This document shows, piece by piece, positions 18,485 through 26,688 of a DNA stretch of 59,794 bases. Origin of the DNA: Muribaculum sp. GTDB taxonomy: Bacteria; Bacteroidota; Bacteroidia; Bacteroidales; Muribaculaceae. Within the stretch, counting starts at the first letter, position 1. Each line of letters starts with the position of its first letter. The stretch lies in assembly GCA_023667055.1 (NCBI GenBank), contig JAMPAV010000008.1, positions 1 to 59,794 of the forward strand, given 5' to 3'. The notes beneath the pieces are model-generated. The model saw only the letters and a list, made by a program, of their open reading frames with translations, did not search any database and was not told where the DNA came from. The translations under genes and the position numbers were made by a program.

Positions 18485-20256
18485 TTAAAAAGCAGCGGAA
18501 TCTTGAACTTCTTGCCCCTGCAGGTAATCATCAGATTGCCATGCAGGCGATCTTGCATGGTGCCGATGCCGTATATATGGGGGCTTCCAGTCATGGTGCC
18601 CGGCAAAAAGCCGCAAACAGCATTGACGACATCAGGCGTACGGTTGATTTTGCTCACATCTTTAGGGTGCGTGTTTATGTGACTGTCAATACCATAATAT
18701 ATGAAAATGAGTTGCGGCAGGTGGAACGTCTCATTTCTAATCTTTATGGCGCAGGTGTGGATGCAATAATAGTACAGGACATGGGAATCATGCGTCTCGA
18801 TATTCCTCCCATACAACTTCACGCCAGTACCCAGTGTGACATCCGCACTCCTGAAAAGGCAAGATTCCTTCAGGATGTTGGGTTCAGTCAATTGGTTATG
18901 CCAAGAGAATTGACTTTGGGCGAAATAAAAAATGTGGTCGATGCAGTGGATATTCCCGTCGAATGCTTCATCCATGGTGCCCTTTGTGTTAGTTATTCAG
19001 GACGTTGCCATGCCAGTTTCGCGACTTGTGGCAGAAGCGCCAATCGTGGTGAATGCGCTCAGATATGCAGGCTTCCTTATACACTGCGAGATGCTTACGG
19101 CAGAATTATTGCCAAAGACAAGCATCTGCTTTCCTTGCGCGACTTCAATACCTCCGACATTTTGCCGGAGTTGGTGAAAGCCGGTGCTTCAAGTTTCAAA
19201 ATAGAAGGCAGGCTCAAAGAATCTTCTTACGTTAAAAACGTAGTGGCGTCATATCGCAAGATTCTTGATGAAATCATTGCATCAAACCCTCTTGAATATA
19301 GACGTAGCAGTTTCGGCATCTCAGATATTAATTTTGAGCCTAATCTTTATAAGTCTTTCAATCGTGGTTTCACACATTATTTTCTTAACGAGCGTAAACC
19401 AAAATCTATCACATCGCCGGATACGCCCAAGGCGATAGGTGAGCCGATCGGCGACATTCGTACTCTCAACAATGGTGACGGTATCAGTTTTTTCGACTCC
19501 AAAGGTAATTTCTCAGGTGCTTTGGTCAATGGCATTCAAGGAAACAGAATCATAACGGCTCGCCACGCCGACATCCCGATAGGAACTCAAATTTACCGCA
19601 CTTTCGATCGTGTCTGGGATAAAAAAATGCAAGCCGACACAGCCACCCGAAAAATCGCTGTCTCTTTTCATCTTGACAATTCCGGATTAACGGCTTATGA
19701 TGAAAGAGGATGTATGATACGCATCCCCCTAAATGTCACACGCGACGTGGCTCGAAAGGAAATGGACTACACCACTATTTTCTCCAAACTTGGCAATACA
19801 TGCTACCGATTGCGAGACTTCTCTTCAGCACTCGATAAAAATATATTCATTCCGGCCGGCGAATTAACCCGGTTGAGAAGAAATGCTCTTAACGAACTTG
19901 ATAGTGCAAATATATCCTCTTATCCTTTCCTTTATAGAGACAAAGAAAACCCCGACGCAAGATACATGACCACCTGTCTTGACCACCGTGACAATGTAGC
20001 CAATTCACTCGCTGTGAAGTTTTACATACAACATGGTGTGACCGACGTCCAACGTGCATTGGAGATTTCAAAATCATCTTGTCAGCACCACACAAGGGTA
20101 ATGACAACCCGACATTGCATTCTCCGGGAACTTGGCTTATGCAAAAAAGAAAAGGGGACCCGACACATTGCAGAGCCCCTTACAGTTTCTTCCGGGAAAA
20201 ATTGTTTCACTCTTAAATTCAATTGCAAGGATTGCGAAATGAACGTCTTGTTGTGA
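18481..20256 (+). CDS. U32-family peptidase-like protein (TrhP/RlhA type)
   Basis: The 591-residue protein starts [27 protein letters not shown], the usual start of U32 proteins. It has the motif [14 protein letters not shown] and a cysteine set that suits an iron-sulfur cluster ([18 protein letters not shown]). A DUF3656-like region follows in the second half. Relatives act in prephenate-dependent hydroxylation of tRNA or 23S rRNA rather than as proteases. Which RNA is modified cannot be told here. Its last 38 bp overlap the 3' end of the convergent lipoprotein gene. Confidence 0.85.
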   Translation: MIKKQRNLELLAPAGNHQIAMQAILHGADAVYMGASSHGARQKAANSIDDIRRTVDFAHIFRVRVYVTVNTIIYENELRQVERLISNLYGAGVDAIIVQDMGIMRLDIPPIQLHASTQCDIRTPEKARFLQDVGFSQLVMPRELTLGEIKNVVDAVDIPVECFIHGALCVSYSGRCHASFATCGRSANRGECAQICRLPYTLRDAYGRIIAKDKHLLSLRDFNTSDILPELVKAGASSFKIEGRLKESSYVKNVVASYRKILDEIIASNPLEYRRSSFGISDINFEPNLYKSFNRGFTHYFLNERKPKSITSPDTPKAIGEPIGDIRTLNNGDGISFFDSKGNFSGALVNGIQGNRIITARHADIPIGTQIYRTFDRVWDKKMQADTATRKIAVSFHLDNSGLTAYDERGCMIRIPLNVTRDVARKEMDYTTIFSKLGNTCYRLRDFSSALDKNIFIPAGELTRLRRNALNELDSANISSYPFLYRDKENPDARYMTTCLDHRDNVANSLAVKFYIQHGVTDVQRALEISKSSCQHHTRVMTTRHCILRELGLCKKEKGTRHIAEPLTVSSGKNCFTLKFNCKDCEMNVLL

Positions 20257-20641
20257 ATCGGGCCTTAGATATTGTATCCACTGTGTCACTGGCCAATAAA
20301 GGATGCAATATTGTTTGTATCCTTTTGTCCCTTGCTTTAACATATTTTTCAGTCAATCTCATTATGGTGTCATTTTGTCCTTCGGAAAGCAAGAGATCTG
20401 TGTCTGCCGGATAGTGAAAATTTATTTTGTCAAGACTGTCTTCATACTCAAGACATACAGCCTCCCATGATGCACTGTCTTCCGTTGCCTCAACTTTTTT
20501 TGTATATTCTATTGTAAGGGATGTGATTTGCTCAAACATATCATGGGCATGGCTTCGGTCTTTAATCTTTTTTTCCGGACTGCAATCCGAAAGTGAAATT
20601 ATTCCAAGGGCTGCCATCGTCATAAATATAAATCTTCTCAT
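20219..20641 (-). CDS. Small predicted lipoprotein of unknown function
   Basis: From the ATG at 20641 the product is 140 residues: [25 protein letters not shown], a lipoprotein-like signal whose lipobox (LSDC) has an unusual Asp before the Cys. The rest is a charged, mostly helical domain (about 35-110), then a basic tail. Longer in-frame starts lie inside uvrA and are unlikely. The start overlaps the uvrA stop by 4 bp (ATGA), so it is coupled to uvrA. The 3' end overlaps the convergent U32 gene by 38 bp. I do not recognise the family. Confidence 0.6.
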   Translation of the reverse strand: MRRFIFMTMAALGIISLSDCSPEKKIKDRSHAHDMFEQITSLTIEYTKKVEATEDSASWEAVCLEYEDSLDKINFHYPADTDLLLSEGQNDTIMRLTEKYVKARDKRIQTILHPLLASDTVDTISKARFTTRRSFRNPCN

Positions 20642-23472
20642 TTCTGCTGCAACTTTGGTAGTAGATATTTGCCCGTATGTGAATCCCGACATTCCGCCAC
20701 ATGCTCCGGCGTGCCGGCTACGACGAGATTGCCTCCGGCATCTCCCCCATCGGGTCCTATGTCTATCACCCAGTCGGCACTCTTGATCACATCCATATTG
20801 TGTTCTATTATTATCACCGTGTGTCCGGCCTCGACAAGGCGATTGAGCGATTTCAGCAATGTGGATATATCGTTGAAGTGTAGCCCGGTCGTAGGCTCAT
20901 CAAAAATAAACATTGTATGCGGCTGCTTCTCTTGAGAGATGAAATATGCAAGTTTCACCCTCTGGCTTTCACCTCCCGACAATGAGCTGCTGCTTTGTCC
21001 CAGCTTCACATAGCCAAGTCCTACTTCCTGAAGAGGCAAAAGTCTCTTTATTATTTTCTTCACCTGAGAGTCGGAGTCGTATTGCGAAAGAAACGAAATG
21101 CAGTCATCGATGGTCATCTCAAGGAAATCATATATGTTCTTTCCATGAAATTCCACATCGAGCACATCTTGCTTGAAGCGCCGGCCGTGACATTCCTCAC
21201 ACTCCACTGTGATGTCTGCCATAAACTGCATGGGGATTGTGATTGTGCCTTCTCCCTTGCACTCCTCACATCTGCCGCCTTCGGCATTGAAGGAAAAGAA
21301 ACCCGGGGTGAATCCCATCTGCTTCGAGAGTTGTTGCTCCGCGAATAGTTTCCTTATTTCATCGTATGCCTTCAGATAGGTAGCCGGATTCGACCGGGAT
21401 GAAGTGCCTATAGGATTCTGGTCCACAAATTCTATTGCGCCTATCGACTTTATGTCACCTGCTATTTTCCTGTGCGCCCCGGGAGTGTCGCAAGGATCCC
21501 CGAGTAGCCTGACAAGAGCCTTGTAGAGAATTTCCCTGACAAGAGTGGATTTTCCGCTTCCGCTCACTCCCGTCACCACCGTCATAACCCCAAGGGGAAA
21601 CTTCACATCGATGTTTTTAAGATTGTTTTCCCGCGCACCTTGCACTTCAATATATTTTTTCCAAGGCCTGCGAAGAGCCGGGACCGGAATTGTACGCTTC
21701 CCAGTGAGATAGTCGAGCGTATATGACACATCATATTCTCCACTTCCAAGTGTTTTTTTTAGGTTGCCCTGATACACTATCTTGCCGCCGTTGCTTCCGG
21801 CATCCGGACCGATATCCACTATCTCATCAGCAGCAAGCATTATGTCCTCGTCATGTTCCACCACGACCACTGTGTTGCCTATACGCTGAAGACTGCGCAA
21901 GACTCCGATAAGTTTTTCTGTGTCGCGCGAATGAAGGCCGATTGAGGGTTCATCAAGGATATAAAGACTTCCCACAAGCGAACTCCCAAGCGATGTGGCA
22001 AGATTAATGCGCTGGCTCTCGCCTCCCGAAAGTGATGACGATAGTCTGTCGAGAGTAAGATAGCCCAATCCCACCTTGTTGAGGAAATCAAGCCTGCTTT
22101 TAATTTCTATGAGCAAACGGCTCGATATGGCCATATCGGCCTCGCTGAGAGTGAGAGATTCGAAAAATTCCTGAAGCCGGGAGATTGGCATTCTGACAAG
22201 CTGGGTGATGCTTTTCCCTCCTATCTTTACGTATTCGGCGTCTTTGCGAAGTCGCGTGCCATGACAATCAGGACATGTAGTCTTGCCCCGATAGCGGGCC
22301 TTGAGAACACGGTATTGTATCTTGTACTGATTTTCGTCAACCCAACGGAAGAAACCATCAATACCTTCCCATTCCCCTTTTCCTTTCCACAAAATGTCTT
22401 TTTCTCCATTCGTGAGTTCAAGATACGCCTTATGGATGGGAAATCCTATTGAGGGTGCGAGCTTGATGAGCCATTTTTTCCATTCACCCATTTTTTCACC
22501 ACGGAAACATTGAATCGCATCTTGATACACCGACAAAGTCTTGTCGGGCACCACAAGATCCTCGCTGACTCCCAGTATCTTGCCGAATCCCTCGCATGTA
22601 GGGCAGGCTCCGTATGGGTTGTTGAAATTAAACATCAGATCAGATGGCTCCCTAAACTCTATGCCATCGGCAGTGAACTGACGTGAATATTCTCTCTCCC
22701 TGACTCCTTCCTTATCCCATATTTTCACGATGCACCGGTCTCGCCCCTCGAAATATGCAGTTTCGAGAGAATCCGTAAGCCGCGACACCTCATCTTTTTC
22801 CACACTGACCGACAGACGGTCGATCAGCAGACGACTTTTCAGAACTTCGCTTTCTGTGGTTTCATTACTTTCCAGACCGGCAATCACATCAGATATATTG
22901 ATAAAATTCCCATCCCTTTCAAGTCTTGAATACCCTTCCTTGCGATATATTTCCAACTGGGTCTTCATGTCGCGTCCTTCCGGCAGCGATAGCTGTATAA
23001 GTATGGCAAGACGGGTACCTACGGGATTGACAAGAATTTGTCGCACTATTTCTTCGATTGATTCCCTCTTCACCTCCTCGCCGGTCACCGGAGAATACGT
23101 GTGTCCGGCTCTTGCAAAGAGCAGACGAAGATAATCGTATATCTCAGTAGATGTCCCCACGGTGCTTCGCGGATTTCTGGTGTTCACCTTTTGCTCTATC
23201 GCTATGGCCGGTGGCAAACCCTTGATGTAGTCACATTCCGGCTTTGACATACGCCCTAAAAACTGGCGGGCGTAGGATGACAGACTTTCCACATAGCGAC
23301 GTTGACCTTCGGCATAGAGAGTGTCAAAGGCAAGCGAAGACTTACCGCTTCCACTCACCCCCGTCATCACTATGAATTCGCCAAGGGGTAGCATAAGGTC
23401 AACATTCTTGAGATTATTGACCCTTGCACCCTTGACCTCTATATATTTTTGATCCTTAATTTTCTTATCCAT
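20638..23472 (-). CDS. uvrA: Excinuclease ABC subunit A (UvrA, copy 1)
   Basis: The 944-residue damage sensor of nucleotide-excision repair has two ABC ATPase halves. Walker A motifs are [12 protein letters not shown] and [11 protein letters not shown], signatures are LSGGESQR (twice), and there are zinc fingers CPTCEGFGK / CPDCHGTR and CEECKGEGT / CEECHGRR. The open frame reaches a TTG at 23481, but the ATG at 23472 (MDKK) is preferred. It is followed, with a 4-bp overlap, by the small lipoprotein gene. A second, diverged UvrA lies at 30877-33708. Both keep all nucleotide-binding motifs, so sequence alone does not say which is the housekeeping protein. Confidence 0.96.
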   Translation of the reverse strand: MDKKIKDQKYIEVKGARVNNLKNVDLMLPLGEFIVMTGVSGSGKSSLAFDTLYAEGQRRYVESLSSYARQFLGRMSKPECDYIKGLPPAIAIEQKVNTRNPRSTVGTSTEIYDYLRLLFARAGHTYSPVTGEEVKRESIEEIVRQILVNPVGTRLAILIQLSLPEGRDMKTQLEIYRKEGYSRLERDGNFINISDVIAGLESNETTESEVLKSRLLIDRLSVSVEKDEVSRLTDSLETAYFEGRDRCIVKIWDKEGVREREYSRQFTADGIEFREPSDLMFNFNNPYGACPTCEGFGKILGVSEDLVVPDKTLSVYQDAIQCFRGEKMGEWKKWLIKLAPSIGFPIHKAYLELTNGEKDILWKGKGEWEGIDGFFRWVDENQYKIQYRVLKARYRGKTTCPDCHGTRLRKDAEYVKIGGKSITQLVRMPISRLQEFFESLTLSEADMAISSRLLIEIKSRLDFLNKVGLGYLTLDRLSSSLSGGESQRINLATSLGSSLVGSLYILDEPSIGLHSRDTEKLIGVLRSLQRIGNTVVVVEHDEDIMLAADEIVDIGPDAGSNGGKIVYQGNLKKTLGSGEYDVSYTLDYLTGKRTIPVPALRRPWKKYIEVQGARENNLKNIDVKFPLGVMTVVTGVSGSGKSTLVREILYKALVRLLGDPCDTPGAHRKIAGDIKSIGAIEFVDQNPIGTSSRSNPATYLKAYDEIRKLFAEQQLSKQMGFTPGFFSFNAEGGRCEECKGEGTITIPMQFMADITVECEECHGRRFKQDVLDVEFHGKNIYDFLEMTIDDCISFLSQYDSDSQVKKIIKRLLPLQEVGLGYVKLGQSSSSLSGGESQRVKLAYFISQEKQPHTMFIFDEPTTGLHFNDISTLLKSLNRLVEAGHTVIIIEHNMDVIKSADWVIDIGPDGGDAGGNLVVAGTPEHVAECRDSHTGKYLLPKLQQK

Positions 23473-23550
23473 CAAATCCAAATCAGCAAATATCGCGCCA
23501 ATTCATATTAAAATATCTTAAATCCCCCTCTTCTCCACCTGAAAACTGCC

Positions 23551-23574
23551 ACCTAAAAACTAAAAACTAAAAAC
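23551..23574. repeat. Tandem heptad array CTAAAAA
   Basis: Three CTAAAAA-type units end at the stop codon of the S4-domain gene (TAG at 23574-23576 on the minus strand is part of the repeat pattern). Confidence 0.75.
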
Positions 23575-23993
23575 TACTCATCCTCATCATCCTCCCAATC
23601 AAGAAAGTATGTGTCGGCGTATGTATCCTCCTTAAATCGAGACATCTCGCGGCCCTCTCGCTTGGTGGGACGCCCAAGACCCTTCCGGCGGTCCACAAAA
23701 CCGGATATTTTAGTCATCTCAAGAAGGTCATATTGACTTTGGGGCGTGAGATTTTCCAGATAATCAGGCACCAGTTTAGCTCCAAGACGATTCTGGGTGG
23801 TTGCCTTAACCCTGAACGTATAGGTAATTGGAGGTTTCTTCACATCTATTATGTCGCCCTCCTTTATGGGACGAGACGGCTTCACCGGTACTCCTCCCAT
23901 CGTCACTCTACCCTTTTTGCATGCTTCTGTAGCTATGGTGCGTGTCTTAAACACACGCATCGCCCATAGCCACTTGTCTATTCTTACTTCCAT
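23574..23993 (-). CDS. hslR: S4-domain RNA-binding protein (Hsp15/HslR family)
   Basis: The 139-residue protein begins with an S4 domain: EVRIDKWLWAMRVFKTRTIATEACKKGRVTMGGVPVKPSRPIKEGD. A charged C-terminal extension rich in Lys/Arg, then Asp/Glu, follows. Hsp15 binds free 50S subunits that carry a nascent chain, in ribosome rescue. Its start overlaps the META gene stop by one base (TGATG), so the pair is co-translated. The role in stalled-ribosome handling is taken from the family. Confidence 0.85.
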   Translation of the reverse strand: MEVRIDKWLWAMRVFKTRTIATEACKKGRVTMGGVPVKPSRPIKEGDIIDVKKPPITYTFRVKATTQNRLGAKLVPDYLENLTPQSQYDLLEMTKISGFVDRRKGLGRPTKREGREMSRFKEDTYADTYFLDWEDDEDE

Positions 23994-24964
23994 CAGTCTT
24001 CTATCGGTGAGGTTCTCTTAAGCAGCATCACTTGCTGCCCGTTACTTCCTATGAATTCTATTTCGTCTTCATTTACTTTTTTTGCCGTGACTGCTTCTTC
24101 AAGAGCCATAGTCATTCGTGTTTCCCATCCTGAATTAGGACAGGCCATACGTGTCATCCCAATTTTTGAAAATGAAATAGAGTTGGCCGTTTCCATATCT
24201 GTCTCCAGTTCTCCATTGATGATATTGCATCCGGTGTTGCCATGCATGTATTTCTCTTCCACATCAAGGGCGATTTTCATTCCGTCGATATCAACCTTTT
24301 CCCCATCTATAGCTTCCACAGCCCAGGTCCCATCAAGAAAATGGAAGTCTCTGTGCATCAAGGTCATCACAACACCACCAGATGAATTATACAATTTCAG
24401 CTGCTGATCAGGTTGTGACGTGTCAAGAGTGAAAGAAGTTGCTGCTCCCAAAGCCTCACCAACCTCCCTATCTGTGATATTGCTATCGGCACACAACATC
24501 ATCGTTGATGCAAGATTGCTGAATGTAAGCGATTTGTTAGCAACGTTCAATTCATATTGTGCATTTATCACATTGCATCCGTTGTTGCCGTATATCCTTC
24601 CTTCAGAAGGCACAAACTTGATGAATGGAGCGGTCTCTCCCACCGCTTTTTTGCCAAACACCGTCTCGATTGCCCAGTCGCCGGTAAGATTCACTGCTTT
24701 TGTCTCCTCCGTCGGTTGCGCCTCACTTTCTTTCACCTCCGCTGCCTCATTTCCTTTATTTTCCTTTGATTTCTTCACCCTTCCGGATGTAGTATTTGCC
24801 TCATCCTTGCTGTTGTCGGAATTACCTTTCATCGTCTCTATCCAGCCCTGAAGGCCCTTGCCGGAACCCTCTCCATTCTTGGATGGCTTGAATATAGAGC
24901 ATCCCGAAGCACCCGTAAGAAACACCGCGGCAGCCGAAATCAATATAAATTTATTTATCCTCAT
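23993..24964 (-). CDS. META-domain (HslJ-like) lipoprotein with two META domains
   Basis: The 323-residue protein has a lipoprotein signal (FILISAAAVFLTGASGC) and a Lys/Glu-rich linker (about 25-90). Two META domains follow: LTGDWAIETVFGKKAVG with RIYGNNGCNVINAQYE and MMLCADSNITDREV, then LDGTWAVEAIDGEKVDIDG with MHGNTGCNIINGELE and RMACPNSGWETRM. META domains of HslJ type are linked to envelope and heat stress, but no enzyme activity is known. It sits in the outer envelope by its lipid anchor. A full consensus promoter lies upstream at 24987-25018. Confidence 0.88.
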   Translation of the reverse strand: MRINKFILISAAAVFLTGASGCSIFKPSKNGEGSGKGLQGWIETMKGNSDNSKDEANTTSGRVKKSKENKGNEAAEVKESEAQPTEETKAVNLTGDWAIETVFGKKAVGETAPFIKFVPSEGRIYGNNGCNVINAQYELNVANKSLTFSNLASTMMLCADSNITDREVGEALGAATSFTLDTSQPDQQLKLYNSSGGVVMTLMHRDFHFLDGTWAVEAIDGEKVDIDGMKIALDVEEKYMHGNTGCNIINGELETDMETANSISFSKIGMTRMACPNSGWETRMTMALEEAVTAKKVNEDEIEFIGSNGQQVMLLKRTSPIED

Positions 24965-24986
24965 ATTTCTATCGTTTATATTTTTG

Positions 24987-25018
24987 CAAAGTTAGCAAAA
25001 ATTTCCCACATATTCAAA
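24987..25018 (-). promoter_or_regulatory. Full consensus promoter for the META lipoprotein-hslR unit
   Basis: On the minus strand, TTTG (25015-25018), exactly 20 bases, then TAACTTTG (24987-24994), the Bacteroidetes -33/-7 arrangement. The leader would be about 20 bases. Confidence 0.75.
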
Positions 25019-25061
25019 TTCCATCCCCACCCTCTACCCAACTTACACTTTACTATACACC

Positions 25062-25151
25062 AATGTCACAAAATTAATTACCGAAATCATTGGTTTTCCT
25101 CCTGTGCAAGGGGCTTCAAGCCCCTTAATACAATGCTAATTTAGTGACATT
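25062..25151. repeat. 90-bp palindromic element, copy 1
   Basis: It starts with AATGTCAC and ends with GTGACATT; the 15-bp terminal inverted repeats carry one mismatch here. Inside are ACCGA-AATCA-TTGGT (still able to pair through G:U in RNA) and AAGGGGCTT-C-AAGCCCCTT. It differs from copy 2 at four positions. No coding capacity. Confidence 0.85.
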
Positions 25152-25190
25152 GCCCTTAACTCTTAACCCTTAACCCTTAACCCTTAACCC
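25152..25190. repeat. Heptad array CCCTTAA between the two 90-bp elements
   Basis: About five units of the type CTTAACC, with one TCTTAAC variant. The sequence is like a telomere repeat but seven bases long. Confidence 0.85.
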
Positions 25191-25191
25191 T

Positions 25192-25281
25192 AATGTCACT
25201 AAATTAATCACCGAAATCATCGGTTTTCCTCCTGTGTAAGGGGCTTCAAGCCCCTTAATACAATGCTAATTTAGTGACATT
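25192..25281. repeat. 90-bp palindromic element, copy 2
   Basis: Perfect 15-bp terminal inverted repeats, AATGTCACTAAATTA at 25192-25206 and its complement at 25267-25281. Inside are a 5-bp hairpin (25210-25224) and a 10-bp arm palindrome (25237-25257: TAAGGGGCTT, C, AAGCCCCTTA). The period to copy 1 is 130 bp. Confidence 0.85.
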
Positions 25282-25333
25282 GCCCTTAACTCTTAACCCT
25301 TAACCCTTAACTCTTAACCCTTAACTCTTAACT
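25282..25333. repeat. Heptad array after copy 2
   Basis: About seven units alternating CTTAACC and CTTAACT, ending just short of the stop of the NADH dehydrogenase gene at 25339. With the array at 25152 it makes the 130-bp unit tandem. Confidence 0.85.
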
Positions 25334-25338
25334 TATTG

Positions 25339-26610
25339 TCAGTCCCCCCAATGTCGCCGCAGTGGATATTTAGTCGGACGCATCAGCAATCGCAGCGATG
25401 TGCTGTAGGTGCAATAATTCCAGATCCAATTGAGCAATACAGTGACTTTTGTCCGTACACCGAGAATACTAATCAGGTGGATAAGCATCCATAGCCACCA
25501 CGCAAACCTGCCGGCAAATGTCGCCTTCCCAATTTGAGCTATGGCCTTATTTCGTCCGATTGTGGCCATTGTTCCCTTGTCCTTATATTTAAAAGGGGTC
25601 TTCATTTCACCCCCATTAAGATTTTTCGCCAAATTTTTGGCCTGCTGGATGGCCGGCTGAGCCACCTGCGGATGACCCTTAGGGTATTCTTCTGTAATCA
25701 TCAGCGATATGTCGCCTATTGCAAAAACATCGGAGGCACCCTTCACCCGATTATATTCATCCACAAGTATTCTTCCTCCATGACCCACCATGTCCTTTGG
25801 CAATCCCGGCATGGGCTCGCCCATTACTCCGGCTGTCCATATTAGGGTTTCCCAATATTCTTTATGTCCATCGGAAAACTCCACCATTTTGCTGTCATAC
25901 CCTTTCATCACCGTGTTAAGCCTGATATCCACAAGTAATTCTTTAAGATATTCAGCCGATTTGTCACTCAGTTTTTTATCGAATGCCGACAGCAACCTAT
26001 CGGAACCCTCCACAAGAGTGATGGTCATGTCGTTGGGGTCAAGTTCCGGATACTCACGTGGCACGACATCACGTTTCATCTCTCCAAGTGCTCCGGCTAT
26101 CTCAACTCCGGCAGGACCACCACCCACGACAAGGAAACTGAGAAGTTGTCGGCGTCGCTCTGTATCCTTCTCTATACATCCGCGCTCCAGACGGTCGAGA
26201 ATTTCATCTCTTGTGTGGCTCGCCTCCATGGAAGTCTTAATTGCAAATACGTTTTGGTCGAGGTCTTTCATGCCGAAATAATTATTGGTGGATCCGGCAG
26301 CAATCACCAGTTTGTCATATTTTATGGTCTCATAACTTGTGGTAATCTGCTTGGTTTCAATATCTATATTCTTGACATGACCAAGATGATAGGATATTTT
26401 CCCTTTTGACTTTTTAAACTCCCTGCGGAATGGAAAACTTATACTGGGCACATCGAGTGCCGACGATGCCACCTGATAAAATAGCGGAGGAAAAGAGTGA
26501 TAGTTGTTTCTGTCAAGTACTCTTATCTCATATTTATCGGTGTCAAGCCGTTTTGCCAAGTTCATTCCTGCAAATCCGCCTCCTATTATAAGTATAGTCT
26601 CTTTTTCCAT
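25339..26610 (-). CDS. ndh: Type II NADH dehydrogenase (NDH-2 family)
   Basis: From the ATG at 26610 (MEKETILIIGGGFAGMN) the protein is 423 residues. It has an FAD-binding GGGFAG loop at the start, a second dinucleotide motif VVGGGPAGVEIAG near 165, and the DVFAIGDIS FAD patch near 290. The C-terminal part (WWLWMLIHLISILGV) is hydrophobic and amphipathic and would anchor the enzyme to the inner membrane. It passes electrons from NADH to menaquinone without pumping protons. The open frame extends to 26646, but the upstream Met is not like the family start. Heptad repeats begin a few bases after its stop. Confidence 0.92.
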   Translation of the reverse strand: MEKETILIIGGGFAGMNLAKRLDTDKYEIRVLDRNNYHSFPPLFYQVASSALDVPSISFPFRREFKKSKGKISYHLGHVKNIDIETKQITTSYETIKYDKLVIAAGSTNNYFGMKDLDQNVFAIKTSMEASHTRDEILDRLERGCIEKDTERRRQLLSFLVVGGGPAGVEIAGALGEMKRDVVPREYPELDPNDMTITLVEGSDRLLSAFDKKLSDKSAEYLKELLVDIRLNTVMKGYDSKMVEFSDGHKEYWETLIWTAGVMGEPMPGLPKDMVGHGGRILVDEYNRVKGASDVFAIGDISLMITEEYPKGHPQVAQPAIQQAKNLAKNLNGGEMKTPFKYKDKGTMATIGRNKAIAQIGKATFAGRFAWWLWMLIHLISILGVRTKVTVLLNWIWNYCTYSTSLRLLMRPTKYPLRRHWGD

Positions 26611-26652
26611 AGTATTACATTTTCCTTTAAAACGCTTTATTATCAAAGCAAG

Positions 26653-26684
26653 TTTGCAAATCTCAAAAAAACTTACTACCTTTG
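26653..26684 (+). promoter_or_regulatory. Full consensus promoter for the TPR gene; predicts a leaderless mRNA
   Basis: TTTG (26653-26656), 20 bases, TACCTTTG (26677-26684). The ATG at 26689 starts four bases after the box, so the transcript should start at or within a few bases of the AUG. Confidence 0.75.
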
Positions 26685-26688
26685 TGGT

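Noticed and set aside
18373..18975. 200-codon minus-strand open frame
   Set aside because: Antisense to smpB and the U32 gene, both of which have clear family motifs.
25152..25333. Possible CRISPR array
   Set aside because: The repeats are 7 bp with no spacers; the 90-bp elements are only two and nearly identical throughout.
26497..26688. 64-residue N-terminal extension of the TPR protein
   Set aside because: It overlaps the divergent ndh start and the promoter; the signal peptide starts at 26689.
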